Source: Pseudomonas sp. URMO17WK12:I2 | GTDB taxonomy: Bacteria; Pseudomonadota; Gammaproteobacteria; Pseudomonadales; Pseudomonadaceae | Assembly (NCBI RefSeq): GCF_003253735.1 | Contig: NZ_QKYW01000008.1 | Coordinates: 161,927-225,926 of the forward strand | DNA length: 64,000 bases | Direction: 5' to 3' | Notes under the pieces: model-generated | What the model was told of the DNA's origin: nothing | The model's database searches: none | Seen by the model: only the letters and a program-made list of their open reading frames with translations | Shown: positions 18,797-28,578 of the stretch, piece after piece | How positions within the stretch are numbered: the first letter of the stretch is position 1 | How the letters are laid out: each line of letters starts with the position of its first letter | Made by a program: the position numbers and the translations under genes

Positions 18797-19597
18797 TCAG
18801 ATGTGCAGGATGAATTCACGAACCAGCTTGCTGCCGAAGAACGCCAGCATCAGCAGGCAGAACCCCGCCAGGGTCCAGCGGATCGCCTTGTGGCCGCGCC
18901 AACCGAGCTGATGGCGGCCCCACAACAACACGGCGAACACCACCCAGGCGAAGCACGACAGGATGGTCTTGTGCACCAGGTGCTGGGTGAACAGGTTGTC
19001 GATGAACAGCGCACCGGAGAGCAGTGACAGTGACAGCAGCGCCCAGCCGCTCCACAGGAAGCCGAACAGCAGGCTTTCCATGGTCTGCAGCGGCGGGAAG
19101 TTGCGGATCAGCCCGGATGGATGCTTGTGCTTGAGCTGGTGATCCTGCACCAGCAGCAGCAGTGACTGGAACATGGCGATGGTCAGCATGCCGTAGGCCA
19201 CGATCGACAGCAGGATATGGGCAAGGATACCCGGGCCTTCTTCTATCGGCTGGCTGGTGCCGCTGGGCATGAATTGCGCGCACAGCACGGTCAGCCCGCC
19301 AAGCGGAAACAGGAACAGCAGCAGGTTGTGCACCGGCATGCGCTGGCAGGCCAGCAGGATAAGGGCGATCACCGTGAAGGCGATCAGGCTCGAGGTGTTG
19401 AAGAAGTCCAGGTTGAGCCCGGCACTGTTATGCATCTGCATGAACAGGCTGCCACCGTGGAACAGCAGGGCAACCACGCCCAGCAGCAGCAAAACGGCGT
19501 TGCTGGGCTGGCTGCGGCGGGCCAAATGCAGGCCTTGGTAACCGGCGGCGCCAAAATAGAGGATGGCTGCGGCGAGACTGGGCAACAGAGGGTGCAT
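18797..19597 (-). CDS. ypjD: inner-membrane CcsA-type cytochrome c assembly-like protein YpjD
   Basis: A 266-residue protein with about eight membrane helices and the CcsA/ResC-like core. Conserved histidines lie at helix ends (ILAHILLSIVAYGML and LVHKTILSCFAWVVFA) and the cytoplasmic segment PPLQTMESLLFG is present. Despite the family name its function is unsettled. The start at 19597 (MHPLLPSLAAAILYFG) is chosen because the preceding in-frame stretch has no family character. Its upstream region carries the MITE-like element. The order CNNM protein-ypjD-ffh (divergent) is conserved in gammaproteobacteria. Confidence 0.88.
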   Translation of the reverse strand: MHPLLPSLAAAILYFGAAGYQGLHLARRSQPSNAVLLLLGVVALLFHGGSLFMQMHNSAGLNLDFFNTSSLIAFTVIALILLACQRMPVHNLLLFLFPLGGLTVLCAQFMPSGTSQPIEEGPGILAHILLSIVAYGMLTIAMFQSLLLLVQDHQLKHKHPSGLIRNFPPLQTMESLLFGFLWSGWALLSLSLLSGALFIDNLFTQHLVHKTILSCFAWVVFAVLLWGRHQLGWRGHKAIRWTLAGFCLLMLAFFGSKLVREFILHI

Positions 19598-19683
19598 AGA
19601 TCCTGGATGACGAGAGCCTGAAAGGCGCCGAGTGTGGCACACAACGGGGGACGCAAAAAGACTGCAAGTGGTATCAGGTCTCA

Positions 19684-20019
19684 CTAGGGTCTGTTGACGC
19701 TTCGCGCACGGCCGCGCCGGCGCCCGTTTTTTCGCGAGGCAAGGGCCGCGCCCGCTCCCTGCGGGCTTGCGGCATTTCCCACATCCATGTGGGGCACACA
19801 GCCGCGAAGTTTAGCTGGCTAAATGAGCCGGCGAGAAACGCTGCATCGCGAAAAAACGAGCCCGGCCCTTCGGGTTGCGCGAGAGATCTCGCCATGCGTT
19901 GTTGGAGAACTTGGCAAGGGAACGACCATTCCCTGCGTCCTCCGCCTAGCGGATCGCCGCCCGGCCTGGCGAGATTCTCGCGGCAACGCGGCTCGCGCTG
20001 AAGCGTCAACAGACCCTAG
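19684..20019. mobile_element. MITE-like element with perfect 17-bp terminal inverted repeats
   Basis: The left end GGGTCTGTTGACGCTTC (19687-19703) and right end GAAGCGTCAACAGACCC (20000-20016) are perfect inverted repeats. Each is flanked by TA inside a CTAG tetranucleotide, consistent with a TA target-site duplication of the IS630/mariner type. The ~330-bp interior has no credible gene. It contains internal inverted stretches such as GCGAGGCAAGG... and CGTTTTTTCGCG/CGCGAAAAAACG (~19726-19739/19847-19858). It sits between ypjD and ffh. No matching transposase is in the window. Confidence 0.75.
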
Positions 20020-20067
20020 GTCGCAGGGGGACCGACAAACAAGCCTCGAAAGCCGGCCAGTCTTCGT

Positions 20068-20073
20068 TATAAT
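20068..20073 (+). promoter_or_regulatory. putative -10 element of ffh
   Basis: A perfect TATAAT lies 52 bp upstream of the ffh start, just outside the MITE-like element. The -35 region is weak (CTCGAA-like at 17 bp). Confidence 0.5.
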
Positions 20074-20124
20074 CCGCCGTTTGCTGCCAGCCCATCCCGG
20101 CCCGACGGCCCGAAAGGAACGCGC

Positions 20125-21501
<1,377 letters not shown>

Positions 21502-21543
21502 AGCCTCTGCGCCGGCCTGTCGACGGTCGGCGGAAAAAGAGAT

Positions 21544-21571
21544 TTGCAAACAGCCGCATAATCCTTAGAAT
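21544..21571 (+). promoter_or_regulatory. putative sigma70 promoter of the rpsP operon
   Basis: TTGCAA (21544-21549), a 16-bp spacer and TAGAAT (21566-21571) form a reasonable sigma70 promoter 75 bp upstream of rpsP. Confidence 0.55.
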
Positions 21572-21645
21572 ATGCGGCCTTTCGGGCCTAGGCCCATTTT
21601 TGATGTGTGCCTCAAGTTAGCACCGACTACAGGAACGATGTTCAC

Positions 21646-21897
21646 ATGGTAACTATTCGTCTCGCTCGTGGCGGCTCCAAAAAGCGCCCCTTCTACCACC
21701 TCACCGTGACCAACAGCCGCAATGCGCGCGACGGTCGCTTCGTTGAGCGTATCGGTTTCTTCAATCCGATCGCCTCGGGTGCTGAAGTCAAGCTGTCCGT
21801 GAATCAAGAGCGCGCCACCTACTGGCTGAGCCAGGGTGCCCAGCCGTCTGAGCGCGTTGCTCAGCTGCTGAAAGAAGCTGCCAAGGCTGCCGCCTAA
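21646..21897 (+). CDS. rpsP: 30S ribosomal protein S16
   Basis: An 83-residue protein starting MVTIRLARGGSKKRPFYHL, the canonical bS16 N terminus. It is an assembly protein of the 30S body. An AGGAACG site lies upstream of 21646, and the earlier in-frame GTG at 21607 is rejected. It is the first gene of rpsP-rimM-trmD-rplS. Confidence 0.98.
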   Translation: MVTIRLARGGSKKRPFYHLTVTNSRNARDGRFVERIGFFNPIASGAEVKLSVNQERATYWLSQGAQPSERVAQLLKEAAKAAA

Positions 21898-21904
21898 GCA
21901 CTTT

Positions 21905-22441
21905 ATGAGCACGACGCCCGCTCCCGCCGAGGACTTGATGGTTCTTGGCAAGATTGTCTCGGTGCATGGCGTCAAAGGTGAGGTGAAGGTGTTTTCCTTT
22001 ACCGACCCTGTGGATAACGTGCTCGACTACCCTCGCTGGACGCTGCGGCGCGATGGTGAGGTGAAACAGGTTGAACTGGCTGGTGGACGCTTGCAGGGCA
22101 AGGTTCTGGTCGCCAGGCTGAAAGGGCTCGATGATCGTGAAGTGGCGCGTACCTACGCGGGCTTCGAGATCTGCGTTCCCCGCAGCCAGCTACCGGAGCT
22201 GGAAGACGGCGAGTTCTACTGGTATCAGCTGGAAGGTCTCAAGGTTATCGATCAGGCGGGGCAATTGCTCGGCAAGGTCGACCATCTGTTCGAGACCGGT
22301 GCCAACGATGTGATGGTGGTCAAGCCGTGCGCTGACAGCCTCGATGATCGTGAGCGCCTGCTGCCGTATACGCAGCAGTGTGTGTTGTCGATCAATCTCG
22401 AAGCTGGAGAAATGCAGGTCGACTGGGACGCGGACTTCTAA
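21905..22441 (+). CDS. rimM: 16S rRNA processing/30S maturation factor RimM
   Basis: A 178-residue protein with the N-terminal RimM domain (LGKIVSVHGVKGEVKV) and the C-terminal PRC-barrel (YWYQLEGLKVID...GANDVMVV...LLPYTQQCV). It binds ribosomal protein S19 and the 16S head and helps late 30S maturation. It lies 7 bp after rpsP and 5 bp before trmD. Confidence 0.97.
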   Translation: MSTTPAPAEDLMVLGKIVSVHGVKGEVKVFSFTDPVDNVLDYPRWTLRRDGEVKQVELAGGRLQGKVLVARLKGLDDREVARTYAGFEICVPRSQLPELEDGEFYWYQLEGLKVIDQAGQLLGKVDHLFETGANDVMVVKPCADSLDDRERLLPYTQQCVLSINLEAGEMQVDWDADF

Positions 22442-22446
22442 GCGCC

Positions 22447-23199
22447 ATGCCTAGCTTGCGCGTTGACGTCATTACGCTGTTCCCGGAAATGTTCGCCGCC
22501 ATCGGCGATTACGGCATTACCAGCCGTGCGGTCAGGCAGGAGCTGTTGCAGCTCACCTGCTGGAACCCACGCAGTTACACCACGGATCGTCATCACACCG
22601 TTGACGACCGCCCCTTCGGTGGTGGTCCTGGCATGGTGATGAAGATCAAGCCGCTTGAAGATGCCTTGGCTGATGCCAGGCAGGCCAGCGGCGGCCAGGC
22701 GAAGGTGATCTACCTCTCGCCACAAGGTCGCCCGCTGACGCAGGCGGCGGTACGCGAGCTGGCGAAAGAGGAGCGTTTGATCCTTATCGCCGGCCGCTAC
22801 GAAGGCGTCGACGAGCGTTTCATCGAAACGCACGTCGACGAGGAATGGTCGATCGGCGACTACGTCCTGTCCGGCGGTGAGCTGCCGGCCATGGTGCTGA
22901 TCGATGCGGTAACGCGCCTTTTGCCTGGTGCATTGGGTCATGCAGATTCGGCCGAGGAAGACTCCTTCACGGATGGCTTGCTCGACTGCCCGCACTACAC
23001 CCGTCCGGAGGTGTATGCGGATAAACGTGTTCCTGAGGTGCTGCTTGGCGGCAACCACGAACACATCCGGCGCTGGCGTTTGCAGCAGTCCCTGGGGCGC
23101 ACCTGGGAACGCCGTGTCGATCTTCTGGATAGCCGCTCGCTTTCTGGAGAAGAGAAAAAGCTGCTGGAGGAATACATCCGCCAGCGGGACGATAACTAA
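22447..23199 (+). CDS. trmD: tRNA (guanine-N1)-methyltransferase
   Basis: A 250-residue SPOUT methyltransferase. It has RVDVITLFPEMF at the start, the knot motifs VIYLSPQGRPLTQ, ILIAGRYEGVDERF and the EWSIGDYVLSGGELP SAM-binding loop. It makes m1G37 in tRNAs reading CUN, CCN and CGG codons, preventing frameshifting, and is essential. The start at 22447 lies 5 bp after the rimM stop. Confidence 0.98.
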   Translation: MPSLRVDVITLFPEMFAAIGDYGITSRAVRQELLQLTCWNPRSYTTDRHHTVDDRPFGGGPGMVMKIKPLEDALADARQASGGQAKVIYLSPQGRPLTQAAVRELAKEERLILIAGRYEGVDERFIETHVDEEWSIGDYVLSGGELPAMVLIDAVTRLLPGALGHADSAEEDSFTDGLLDCPHYTRPEVYADKRVPEVLLGGNHEHIRRWRLQQSLGRTWERRVDLLDSRSLSGEEKKLLEEYIRQRDDN

Positions 23200-23240
23200 A
23201 TATCGATGGCCGGCCTGACGGCCCGTCTTAGGAGCGCAGC

Positions 23241-23591
23241 ATGACCAACAAAATCATTCAGCAGATCGAAGCTGAGCAGATGAGCAAAGAGATCCCGACC
23301 TTTGCCCCGGGCGACACCGTAATCGTCCAGGTAAAAGTAAAGGAAGGTGACCGTCAGCGTCTGCAGGCGTTCGAAGGTGTGGTAATCGCCAAGCGTAACC
23401 GCGGTCTGAACAGCGCCTTCACTGTGCGCAAGATCTCCAGCGGCGTTGGCGTTGAGCGTACTTTCCAGACCTACAGCCCGCTGGTTGACAGCCTGGCAGT
23501 CAAGCGTCGTGGTGACGTCCGCAAGGCCAAGCTGTACTACCTCCGCGACCTGTCCGGCAAGGCAGCACGCATCAAGGAAAAACTGGTTTAA
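23241..23591 (+). CDS. rplS: 50S ribosomal protein L19
   Basis: A 116-residue protein of the bL19 family, starting MTNKIIQQIEAEQM. It has the typical FAPGDTVIVQVKVKEGDRQRLQAFEGVVIA core (given here in part) and ends KIKEKLV-like (RIKEKLV). It lies at the 30S-50S interface. TAGGAGCGCAGC provides the ribosome site. It is the last gene of the operon, with an intrinsic terminator 14 bp beyond. Confidence 0.98.
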   Translation: MTNKIIQQIEAEQMSKEIPTFAPGDTVIVQVKVKEGDRQRLQAFEGVVIAKRNRGLNSAFTVRKISSGVGVERTFQTYSPLVDSLAVKRRGDVRKAKLYYLRDLSGKAARIKEKLV

Positions 23592-23604
23592 TCCAGCTTT
23601 CCCC

Positions 23605-23636
23605 ACGAAAAAAGCAGCCTCGGCTGCTTTTTTCGT
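23605..23636 (+). terminator. intrinsic terminator of the rpsP-rimM-trmD-rplS operon
   Basis: ACGAAAAAAGCAGCC-TC-GGCTGCTTTTTTCGT is a perfect 15-bp stem with a T6 run. It is a strong Rho-independent terminator, in principle active in both directions. Confidence 0.92.
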
Positions 23637-23748
23637 TTCTGGGGTTTGGCGTATTGGTATCAGGTGTCGGTTCGTCGTTTCGCGCTCCCACAAGTCAAGC
23701 TCGCGAGCACCTGCACCATGACTATCTACCTGGAACAGGGCTGATCCC

Positions 23749-24645
23749 ATGACCGCTGTCGACCATCCGCTGATCGAGCGCTTCATCGAGGCCCTGTGGC
23801 TGGAGAAGGGGCTTTCCGCTCACACCCAGTCGGCTTATCGCAGTGACCTGGCGTTGCTCAATGGCTGGCTGCAGGCCCGTGGCGTCGAGTTGCAATCGGT
23901 CGGTCGCGAGGTGCTGCTCGATCACCTGGCCTGGCGCATGAATGAAGGTTACAAGGCGCGCTCCACGGCGCGGCTGATTTCCGGCATGCGCGGCTTCTAC
24001 CGCTTTCTGCTGCGCGAGGGGGTGATCGATACCGACCCCACGCTGCAGGTCGACATGCCGCAACTTGGCCGGCCGCTGCCCAAGTCGCTGTCCGAGGCCG
24101 ATGTCGAGGCGCTGCTGGCGGCGCCGGATCTGGATGACCCCATCGGCCTGCGTGATCGCGCCATGCTCGAGGTGCTGTACGCCTGTGGGCTGCGGGTCAG
24201 TGAGCTGATCGGCCTGACGCTCGAGCAGGTCAATCTGCGTCAGGGCGTGCTGCGGGTATTCGGCAAGGGCAGCAAGGAGCGCCTGGTGCCGATGGGCGAG
24301 GAGGCCATCGGCTGGGTCGAGCGCTATTGCCGCGAGGCGCGGCCGGCGCTGCTGGCGGGGCGGCCGGCGGACGTGCTGTTTCCCAGCCTGCGTGGCGAGC
24401 AGATGACCCGGCAGACCTTCTGGCACCGTATCAAGCACCAGGCCAGGGTGGCGGGGATCGCCAAGTCGCTGTCGCCGCATACCTTGCGGCATGCCTTCGC
24501 CACCCATCTGCTCAACCATGGTGCGGATTTGCGCGTGGTGCAGATGCTGCTCGGCCACAGTGACCTGTCCACCACGCAGATCTACACCCATGTCGCGCGC
24601 GCCCGCTTGCAGGCGCTGCATGCGCAGCATCATCCACGTGGCTGA
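23749..24645 (+). CDS. xerD: site-specific tyrosine recombinase XerD
   Basis: 298 residues, the same length as E. coli XerD. All six catalytic residues are present: Arg149, Lys173, His244, Arg247, His270 and Tyr279 (in GHSDLSTTQIYTHV). With XerC it resolves chromosome dimers at dif under FtsK control. Its position between rplS and dsbC is the conserved Pseudomonas arrangement. The start MTAVDHPLIERF is favoured by family alignment; the ribosome site is weak. Confidence 0.97.
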   Translation: MTAVDHPLIERFIEALWLEKGLSAHTQSAYRSDLALLNGWLQARGVELQSVGREVLLDHLAWRMNEGYKARSTARLISGMRGFYRFLLREGVIDTDPTLQVDMPQLGRPLPKSLSEADVEALLAAPDLDDPIGLRDRAMLEVLYACGLRVSELIGLTLEQVNLRQGVLRVFGKGSKERLVPMGEEAIGWVERYCREARPALLAGRPADVLFPSLRGEQMTRQTFWHRIKHQARVAGIAKSLSPHTLRHAFATHLLNHGADLRVVQMLLGHSDLSTTQIYTHVARARLQALHAQHHPRG

Positions 24646-24753
24646 ATTGGCCGGCGCCGGTTCACGCTTTGCGTCTGCCGCCCGCAGTCACGGGCCCTGG
24701 TTATGGTAGTCTTCGCTCTTCCCTTGTCACCCCGTCGCTCGATAGGAGTAACC

Positions 24754-25479
24754 ATGCGTGTGACCCGCATTTTCGCGGCCATGGCCCTTGGTCTGGTCAG
24801 TACTCTCGGCCACGCTGCCGACCCGGATCAGGCGATCCGCAAGAACCTGCTGTCGATCCAGCCGGATCTGCCGATCGAGGCAATCGCCGAAAGCCCGATG
24901 CCCGGCGTCTACCAGGTGCAGCTCAAGGGCGGGCGTCAGCTGTATGCCAGCGCCGATGGCCAGTTCGTGATGCAGGGCTACCTGTTCCAGTTCAAGGACG
25001 GCCAGGCCGTCAACCTGACCGAGGCTGAGGAAGGCAAAGCCATTGCCAAGCAGATCAACGCCATTCCTGCCAAGGACATGGTGGTGTTCGCACCCAAGGA
25101 GCCCAAGACCCACATCACCGTGTTCACCGATACCGACTGCGCTTATTGCCAGAAACTGCACAGCGAAGTGGGTGAGCTGAACAAGCTCGGTGTCGAGGTG
25201 CGTTACCTGGCCTTCCCGCGCCAGGGGATGGGCAGCAAGGGCGCCAAGGATCTGGCCAGCGTGTGGTGCTCGAAGGACCGCCAGGCGGCGATGAACAAGG
25301 CCAAGGCCCGCGAATCGATTGCCCAGGCTTCCTGCGACAATCCGGTTGCCCAGCAATATCAGCTCGGGCAGATGATCGGCGTCAACGGCACGCCGGCGAT
25401 CATTCTGGAAAACGGCAAGATGATCCCCGGTTATCAGCCGGCGGCGCAGCTGGCGAAACTGGCCCTGGAAGGCAAGTGA
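24754..25479 (+). CDS. dsbC: thiol:disulfide interchange protein DsbC
   Basis: A 241-residue periplasmic protein. It has a cleavable signal peptide (cleavage likely after residue 21, ...LGHA-ADPDQ), an N-terminal dimerisation domain (~25-85) and a thioredoxin-fold domain with active-site Cys129-Ala-Tyr-Cys132. The cis-proline loop is GTPAI (~219-223). It isomerises wrong disulfides and is kept reduced by DsbD. TAGGAG lies 6 bp before the ATG at 24754. It follows xerD closely and is succeeded by terminator-like hairpins. Confidence 0.96.
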   Translation: MRVTRIFAAMALGLVSTLGHAADPDQAIRKNLLSIQPDLPIEAIAESPMPGVYQVQLKGGRQLYASADGQFVMQGYLFQFKDGQAVNLTEAEEGKAIAKQINAIPAKDMVVFAPKEPKTHITVFTDTDCAYCQKLHSEVGELNKLGVEVRYLAFPRQGMGSKGAKDLASVWCSKDRQAAMNKAKARESIAQASCDNPVAQQYQLGQMIGVNGTPAIILENGKMIPGYQPAAQLAKLALEGK

Positions 25480-25502
25480 TCCGGCTTGATTGACTATCAG
25501 AC

Positions 25503-25558
25503 AGCCGCTTCGTAATGTGCGGCTCTTTTCCACGGCCGGCGCCCGCGTCGGCCGTTTT
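25503..25558 (+). terminator. two successive terminator-like hairpins between dsbC and hom
   Basis: Hairpin 1 is AGCCGC-10 nt-GCGGCT followed by CTTTT (25503-25529). Hairpin 2 is ACGGCCG-10 nt-CGGCCGT followed by TTT (25532-25558). Both have modest 6-7 bp stems and short T-runs. They may terminate dsbC transcription or attenuate hom. No leader peptide rich in Thr or Ile codons was found. Confidence 0.5.
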
Positions 25559-25582
25559 ACGCAGTGCAGTTGGGAGTCTAGT

Positions 25583-26887
25583 GTGAATCCGGTCAAAGTA
25601 GGCATCTGTGGGCTGGGTACCGTCGGTGGCGGTACCGTGAATGTGCTCAAGCGCAACGCCGAGGAAATCGCGCGTCGTGCCGGGCGTGGCATCGAGGTGG
25701 CGCAGATTGCCACCCGTACACCCAAGCCCCAGTACCAGTCGACCGGCATTACCATGACCGACGATGTCTTCGCGGTAGCCAGCAACCCCGAGATCGATAT
25801 CGTCGTGGAGCTCATCGGCGGCTACAGCGTCGCCCGTGAGCTGGTGCTCAAGGCCATCGACAACGGCAAGCACGTGGTCACCGCCAACAAGGCGCTGATC
25901 GCCGTGCACGGCAACGAGATCTTTGCCCGCGCCCGCGAGAAGGGTGTGATCGTCGCGTTCGAGGCGGCGGTGGCTGGTGGCATTCCGGTGATCAAGGCGA
26001 TTCGTGAAGGCCTGTCGGCCAACCGTATCAACTGGCTGGCCGGCATCATCAACGGCACGGGTAACTTCATTCTCAGCGAGATGCGCGAGAAGGGTCGCAC
26101 CTTCGAAGACGTGCTGGCCGAAGCCCAGGCCCTGGGTTACGCCGAAGCCGACCCGACCTTCGACGTCGAAGGCATCGACGCCGCCCACAAGTTGACCATT
26201 CTCGCCTCCATCGCCTTCGGCATTCCGCTGCAGTTCGACAAGGCCTACACCGAAGGCATCACCAGGCTGACCACCGCCGACGTCAACTACGCCGAAGCCC
26301 TGGGCTACCGCATCAAGCACCTGGGCGTGGCGCGCCGTACCGACGCCGGTATCGAGCTGCGCGTGCACCCGACGCTGATCCCGGCCGACCGCCTGATCGC
26401 CAACGTCAACGGCGTGATGAACGCCGTTATGGTCAATGGCGATGCCGCTGGCAGCACGCTGTTCTACGGCGCCGGTGCCGGCATGGAAGCGACCGCTTCG
26501 GCCGTGGTGGCCGACCTGGTCGACGTGGTGCGGGCGCTGACCACCGACCCGACCAACCGCGTGCCGCACCTGGCTTTCCAGCCGGATTCGCTGTCCGATC
26601 ACCCGATTCTGCCGATCACCGACTGTGAAAGCGCCTACTACCTGCGCATTCAGGCCAAGGATCGCCCCGGCGTGCTGGCCCAGGTGGCGAGCATCCTCTC
26701 GGAGCGTGGCATCAACATCGAATCGATCATGCAGAAGGAAGTCGAGGAGCAGGACGGCCTGGTGCCGATGATCCTGGTCACCCATCGCGTTGCCGAGCAG
26801 CGCATGAACGACGCCATCTCTGCCCTGGAAGCGCTGGCCGACGTCGTCGGCAATGTGGTGCGCATCCGCGTCGAACAACTCAGCTAA
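25583..26887 (+). CDS. hom: homoserine dehydrogenase
   Basis: A 434-residue monofunctional enzyme. The N-terminal Rossmann fold has GICGLGTVGGGTV. The central catalytic domain includes AGIINGTGNFILSEM and EADPTFDVEGIDAAHK. A C-terminal ACT domain (~350-430, DRPGVLAQVASILSERGINIES in pieces) probably mediates threonine feedback. It reduces aspartate semialdehyde to homoserine. The start is a GTG at 25583 (MNPVKVGICG), which fits the family N terminus. thrC follows after 60 bp, so the two form the threonine branch operon. Confidence 0.97.
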   Translation: MNPVKVGICGLGTVGGGTVNVLKRNAEEIARRAGRGIEVAQIATRTPKPQYQSTGITMTDDVFAVASNPEIDIVVELIGGYSVARELVLKAIDNGKHVVTANKALIAVHGNEIFARAREKGVIVAFEAAVAGGIPVIKAIREGLSANRINWLAGIINGTGNFILSEMREKGRTFEDVLAEAQALGYAEADPTFDVEGIDAAHKLTILASIAFGIPLQFDKAYTEGITRLTTADVNYAEALGYRIKHLGVARRTDAGIELRVHPTLIPADRLIANVNGVMNAVMVNGDAAGSTLFYGAGAGMEATASAVVADLVDVVRALTTDPTNRVPHLAFQPDSLSDHPILPITDCESAYYLRIQAKDRPGVLAQVASILSERGINIESIMQKEVEEQDGLVPMILVTHRVAEQRMNDAISALEALADVVGNVVRIRVEQLS

Positions 26888-26947
26888 TTCAGTCGCGCGC
26901 CGCGACTCGCTCGCGGCGTGGCGCCCCAAACCGAAGGTTTGCAGACC

Positions 26948-28357
26948 ATGCGCTATATCAGCACCCGCGGCCAGGCACCGGCCCTCAATTTCGAAGACGT
27001 CCTGCTGGCTGGCCTGGCCACGGACGGCGGCCTGTACGTGCCGGAAAACCTGCCACGCTTCACCCAGGAAGAGATCGCTTCCTGGGCTGGCCTGCCGTAC
27101 CACGAGCTGGCGTTCCGGGTAATGCGCCCGTTCGTCACTGGCAGCATTCCGGATGCCGATTTCAAGCGGATTCTCGAAGACACCTACGGCGTGTTCGAGC
27201 ACTCGGCCGTGGCGCCGCTGCGTCAGCTGAACGGCAACGAGTGGGTGCTCGAGCTGTTCCACGGCCCGACCCTGGCGTTCAAGGATTTCGCCCTGCAGCT
27301 GCTCGGTCGCCTGCTCGATTACGTGCTGGCCAAGCGCAACGAGCGCGTGGTGATCATGGGCGCCACCAGCGGCGATACCGGCTCGGCGGCCATCGAAGGC
27401 TGCAAGGCCTGCGACAACGTCGATATCTTCATCATGCACCCGCACAACCGTGTGTCCGAGGTGCAACGCCGGCAGATGACCACCATCCTCGGCGACAACA
27501 TCCACAACATCGCCATCGAGGGCAACTTCGATGACTGCCAGGAGATGGTCAAGGCCAGCTTCGCCGATCAGGGCTTCCTCAAGGGCACGCGCCTGGTTGC
27601 GGTCAACTCGATCAACTGGGCGCGGATCATGGCCCAGATCGTCTACTACTTCCATGCCGCCCTGCAGCTGGGCGGGCCGGCGCGTTCGGTGGCCTTCTCG
27701 GTGCCGACCGGCAACTTCGGCGACATCTTCGCCGGTTACCTGGCGCGCAACATGGGCCTGCCGGTCAGCCAGCTGATCGTGGCCACCAACCGCAATGACA
27801 TCCTGCACCGCTTCATGAGCGGCAACCAGTACGCCAAGGGCGACCTGTACCCGACCCTGTCGCCATCGATGGACATCATGGTGTCGTCGAATTTCGAGCG
27901 CCTGCTGTTCGACCTGCACGGTCGCAACGGCCCATCGATCGCCGCGCTGATGACCGAATTCCGCCAGACCGGTGGTTTCACCGTCGAAGACGACCGCTGG
28001 ACCGAGGCCCGCAAGCTGTTCGACTCGCTCGCCGTGAGCGATGAGCAGACCTGCCAGACCATCGCCGAAGTGTACGCAGCTACCGGCGAGCTGCTCGACC
28101 CGCATACCGCCATCGGTGTGCGTGCTGGCCGTGAATGCCGTCGCAGCCTGAGCGTGCCGATGGTGGTGCTGGGCACTGCTCACCCGGTCAAGTTCCCGGA
28201 GGCCATCGAGAAGTCGGCCGTGAACCTGTCGCCAGCCCTGCCGCCGCACCTGGCCGATCTGTTCGAGCGTGACGAGCGTTGCACCGTGCTGGCCAATGAC
28301 CTGGCCACCGTGCAGCAATTCGTTGCCGCGCACGGTAATCGCGGCAAGCCGCTGTAA
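26948..28357 (+). CDS. thrC: threonine synthase
   Basis: A 469-residue PLP enzyme of the long (class II-like) threonine synthase type. The PLP lysine is probably Lys112 in TLAFKDFALQ, and the glycine-rich phosphate loop is ATSGDTGSAA. It converts O-phosphohomoserine to threonine. It lies directly behind hom. The ATG at 26948 gives the canonical start MRYISTRGQAPAL. Confidence 0.97.
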   Translation: MRYISTRGQAPALNFEDVLLAGLATDGGLYVPENLPRFTQEEIASWAGLPYHELAFRVMRPFVTGSIPDADFKRILEDTYGVFEHSAVAPLRQLNGNEWVLELFHGPTLAFKDFALQLLGRLLDYVLAKRNERVVIMGATSGDTGSAAIEGCKACDNVDIFIMHPHNRVSEVQRRQMTTILGDNIHNIAIEGNFDDCQEMVKASFADQGFLKGTRLVAVNSINWARIMAQIVYYFHAALQLGGPARSVAFSVPTGNFGDIFAGYLARNMGLPVSQLIVATNRNDILHRFMSGNQYAKGDLYPTLSPSMDIMVSSNFERLLFDLHGRNGPSIAALMTEFRQTGGFTVEDDRWTEARKLFDSLAVSDEQTCQTIAEVYAATGELLDPHTAIGVRAGRECRRSLSVPMVVLGTAHPVKFPEAIEKSAVNLSPALPPHLADLFERDERCTVLANDLATVQQFVAAHGNRGKPL

Positions 28358-28375
28358 GCGACAGGCTGCGACGCG

Positions 28376-28411
28376 AAAGGCCGGTCACCGTGAGGTGCCG
28401 GCCTTTCTTGT
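28376..28411 (+). terminator. intrinsic terminator after thrC
   Basis: AAAGGCCGG-T-CACC, loop GTGA, then GGTGCCGGCCTTT, followed by CTTGTTTT. This is a 13-bp stem with one bulge and a T-rich tail, 19 bp beyond the thrC stop. Confidence 0.8.
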
Positions 28412-28473
28412 TTTCAGGGGCAGTGTGTCGATGTCTGCTCCATGTTGGGTGCTGAGGCCTGCATTGGTCTGCC

Positions 28474-28537
28474 TGTGGGGGCGCGCCATGCGCGCGAAAT
28501 CACGGACATGGACTGGGCGTCCCCGCCCGTTCCCACG
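28474..28537. repeat. REP-like palindromic element
   Basis: TGTGGGGGCGCGCCATGCGCGCG followed by ...GGACTGGGCGTCCCCGCC and CGTTCCCAC (quoted in pieces). The second half is nearly identical to the element at 17354-17421 (shared ATGGACTGGGCGTCCCCGCC core). It lies between convergent thrC and endA. Confidence 0.75.
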
Positions 28538-28578
28538 GTTAATGCGCTGACGGTCGCTCTTGCTTTCAGCGCGAGGAC

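Noticed and set aside
25400..28333. 977-codon minus-strand frame over hom and thrC
   Set aside because: Shadow of two well-identified enzymes; the long frame results from high GC at third positions.
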